Source: Pycnopodia helianthoides
Lineage: Eukaryota > Echinodermata > Asteroidea > Forcipulatida > Asteriidae
Assembly (NCBI GenBank): GCA_032158295.1
Contig: CM063243.1
Location: forward strand, 14,917,635 to 14,981,634
Length of the DNA: 64,000 nt
Direction: 5' to 3'
Shown here: in pieces, positions 63,553 through 64,000 of the stretch
How the letters are laid out: every line of letters begins with the position of its first letter
Position numbering within the stretch: the first letter of the stretch is position 1
The notes under the pieces: model-generated
The model's database searches: none
What the model saw: the letters and a program-made list of their open reading frames with translations, nothing else
What the model was told of the DNA's origin: nothing
Made by a program: the position numbers and the translations under genes

Positions 63553-64000
63553 GTAGGTTACAGTGGCGTTGGGTTTTTGTTGTTATTGACCCAGTGCATA
63601 ATAAGCCTAAATTTTTTCTTAAGATTGAAGATACTGTTTCTGTTAAAACTCATCTAGTTTTTTCTTGGTTTTTGTTAACAATCACATTTATGTTTGTTTA
63701 TTCCAGCATGTGATTTATGTGCTCCCTTTACAACACTTCAAACTATTTAAAAAATAAACTCCTCTCTGAAAAAAAATTTGGTCTGATGTTTTGAACAGTC
63801 TACTCTACACATTTTTTTTGGAGTATACTAGTTGAAACATCAAGACTTACTTCAACCGTGGTTTTTTTCCGACCCATTATTTCTTCTAATAGTTGAGATA
63901 ATGTTTACATGGTCGTCTCTTTTAAGCTAAGTCAGCAAAGCCTCTTTCTCTTCCCTTCTTCACCATGTAAAGCATCAAATCTTACTTACACACTCACACC

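Noticed and set aside
63700..64000. Next SART1 exon at CAG|CATGTGA (about 63707)
   Set aside because: In the phase left by exon 14 it meets a stop at once and does not resemble the conserved SART1 C-terminus; the next exon is probably outside the window.

Overview
The window looks like nuclear DNA of a marine invertebrate deuterostome, most likely an echinoderm and possibly a sea star. The evidence is AT-rich intergenic DNA, compact multi-exon genes with GT-AG introns, deuterostome-like protein sequences, and dense short repeats: tRNA-derived SINEs ending in GCGCTATATAA plus an (AAT)n tail, and several families of terminal-inverted-repeat elements. No species can be fixed from sequence alone.

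Four protein-coding loci are supported by reading protein homology across splice sites. (1) 559-5060, + strand: the 3' half of a TRIM9/TRIM67-type E3 ubiquitin ligase (end of the COS region, FN3, B30.2/SPRY); its 5' exons lie before the window. (2) 15554-23172, - strand: a complete 12-exon gene for the DEAD-box helicase eIF4A3, an exon junction complex core subunit; the 12 exons sum to 1206 nt in one frame, giving 401 aa. (3) 25761-26753, + strand: an aminergic, histamine-H3-like class A GPCR whose open frame breaks at the start of TM7. It is followed by two further partial copies of its 3' end (to 28980), so the locus is either tandemly duplicated or misassembled. (4) 43961-63552, + strand: fourteen exons of SART1 (U4/U6.U5 tri-snRNP protein), which runs off the right edge.

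Layout: 1-5060 TRIM9-like exons and introns; 5061-15550 intergenic, repeat-rich, with one promoter-like CCAAT/TATA cluster near 10.9 kb; 15.5-23.2 kb eIF4A3, whose introns carry SINE and inverted-repeat insertions; 23.2-25.8 kb a spacer between the divergent eIF4A3 and GPCR genes, with strong palindromes; 25.8-29.0 kb GPCR and its 3' duplications; 29-43.9 kb a gene-poor stretch with minisatellites, inverted-repeat elements and a 3.07-kb foldback element flanked by TA (36001-39068); 43.9-64 kb SART1, whose introns hold non-LTR retrotransposon remnants, SINEs, a pair of TTAA-flanked elements shared with the intergenic DNA, and a roughly 1.2-kb 19-bp minisatellite.

eIF4A3 and SART1 both act in nuclear mRNA processing, but they are on opposite strands about 20 kb apart with a GPCR between them, so there is no reason to infer a functional cluster. 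The least explained structures are the splice-site-like minisatellite in SART1 intron 8, repeated pseudo-acceptor modules in SART1 introns, the 3-kb foldback element and the GPCR 3'-end array.
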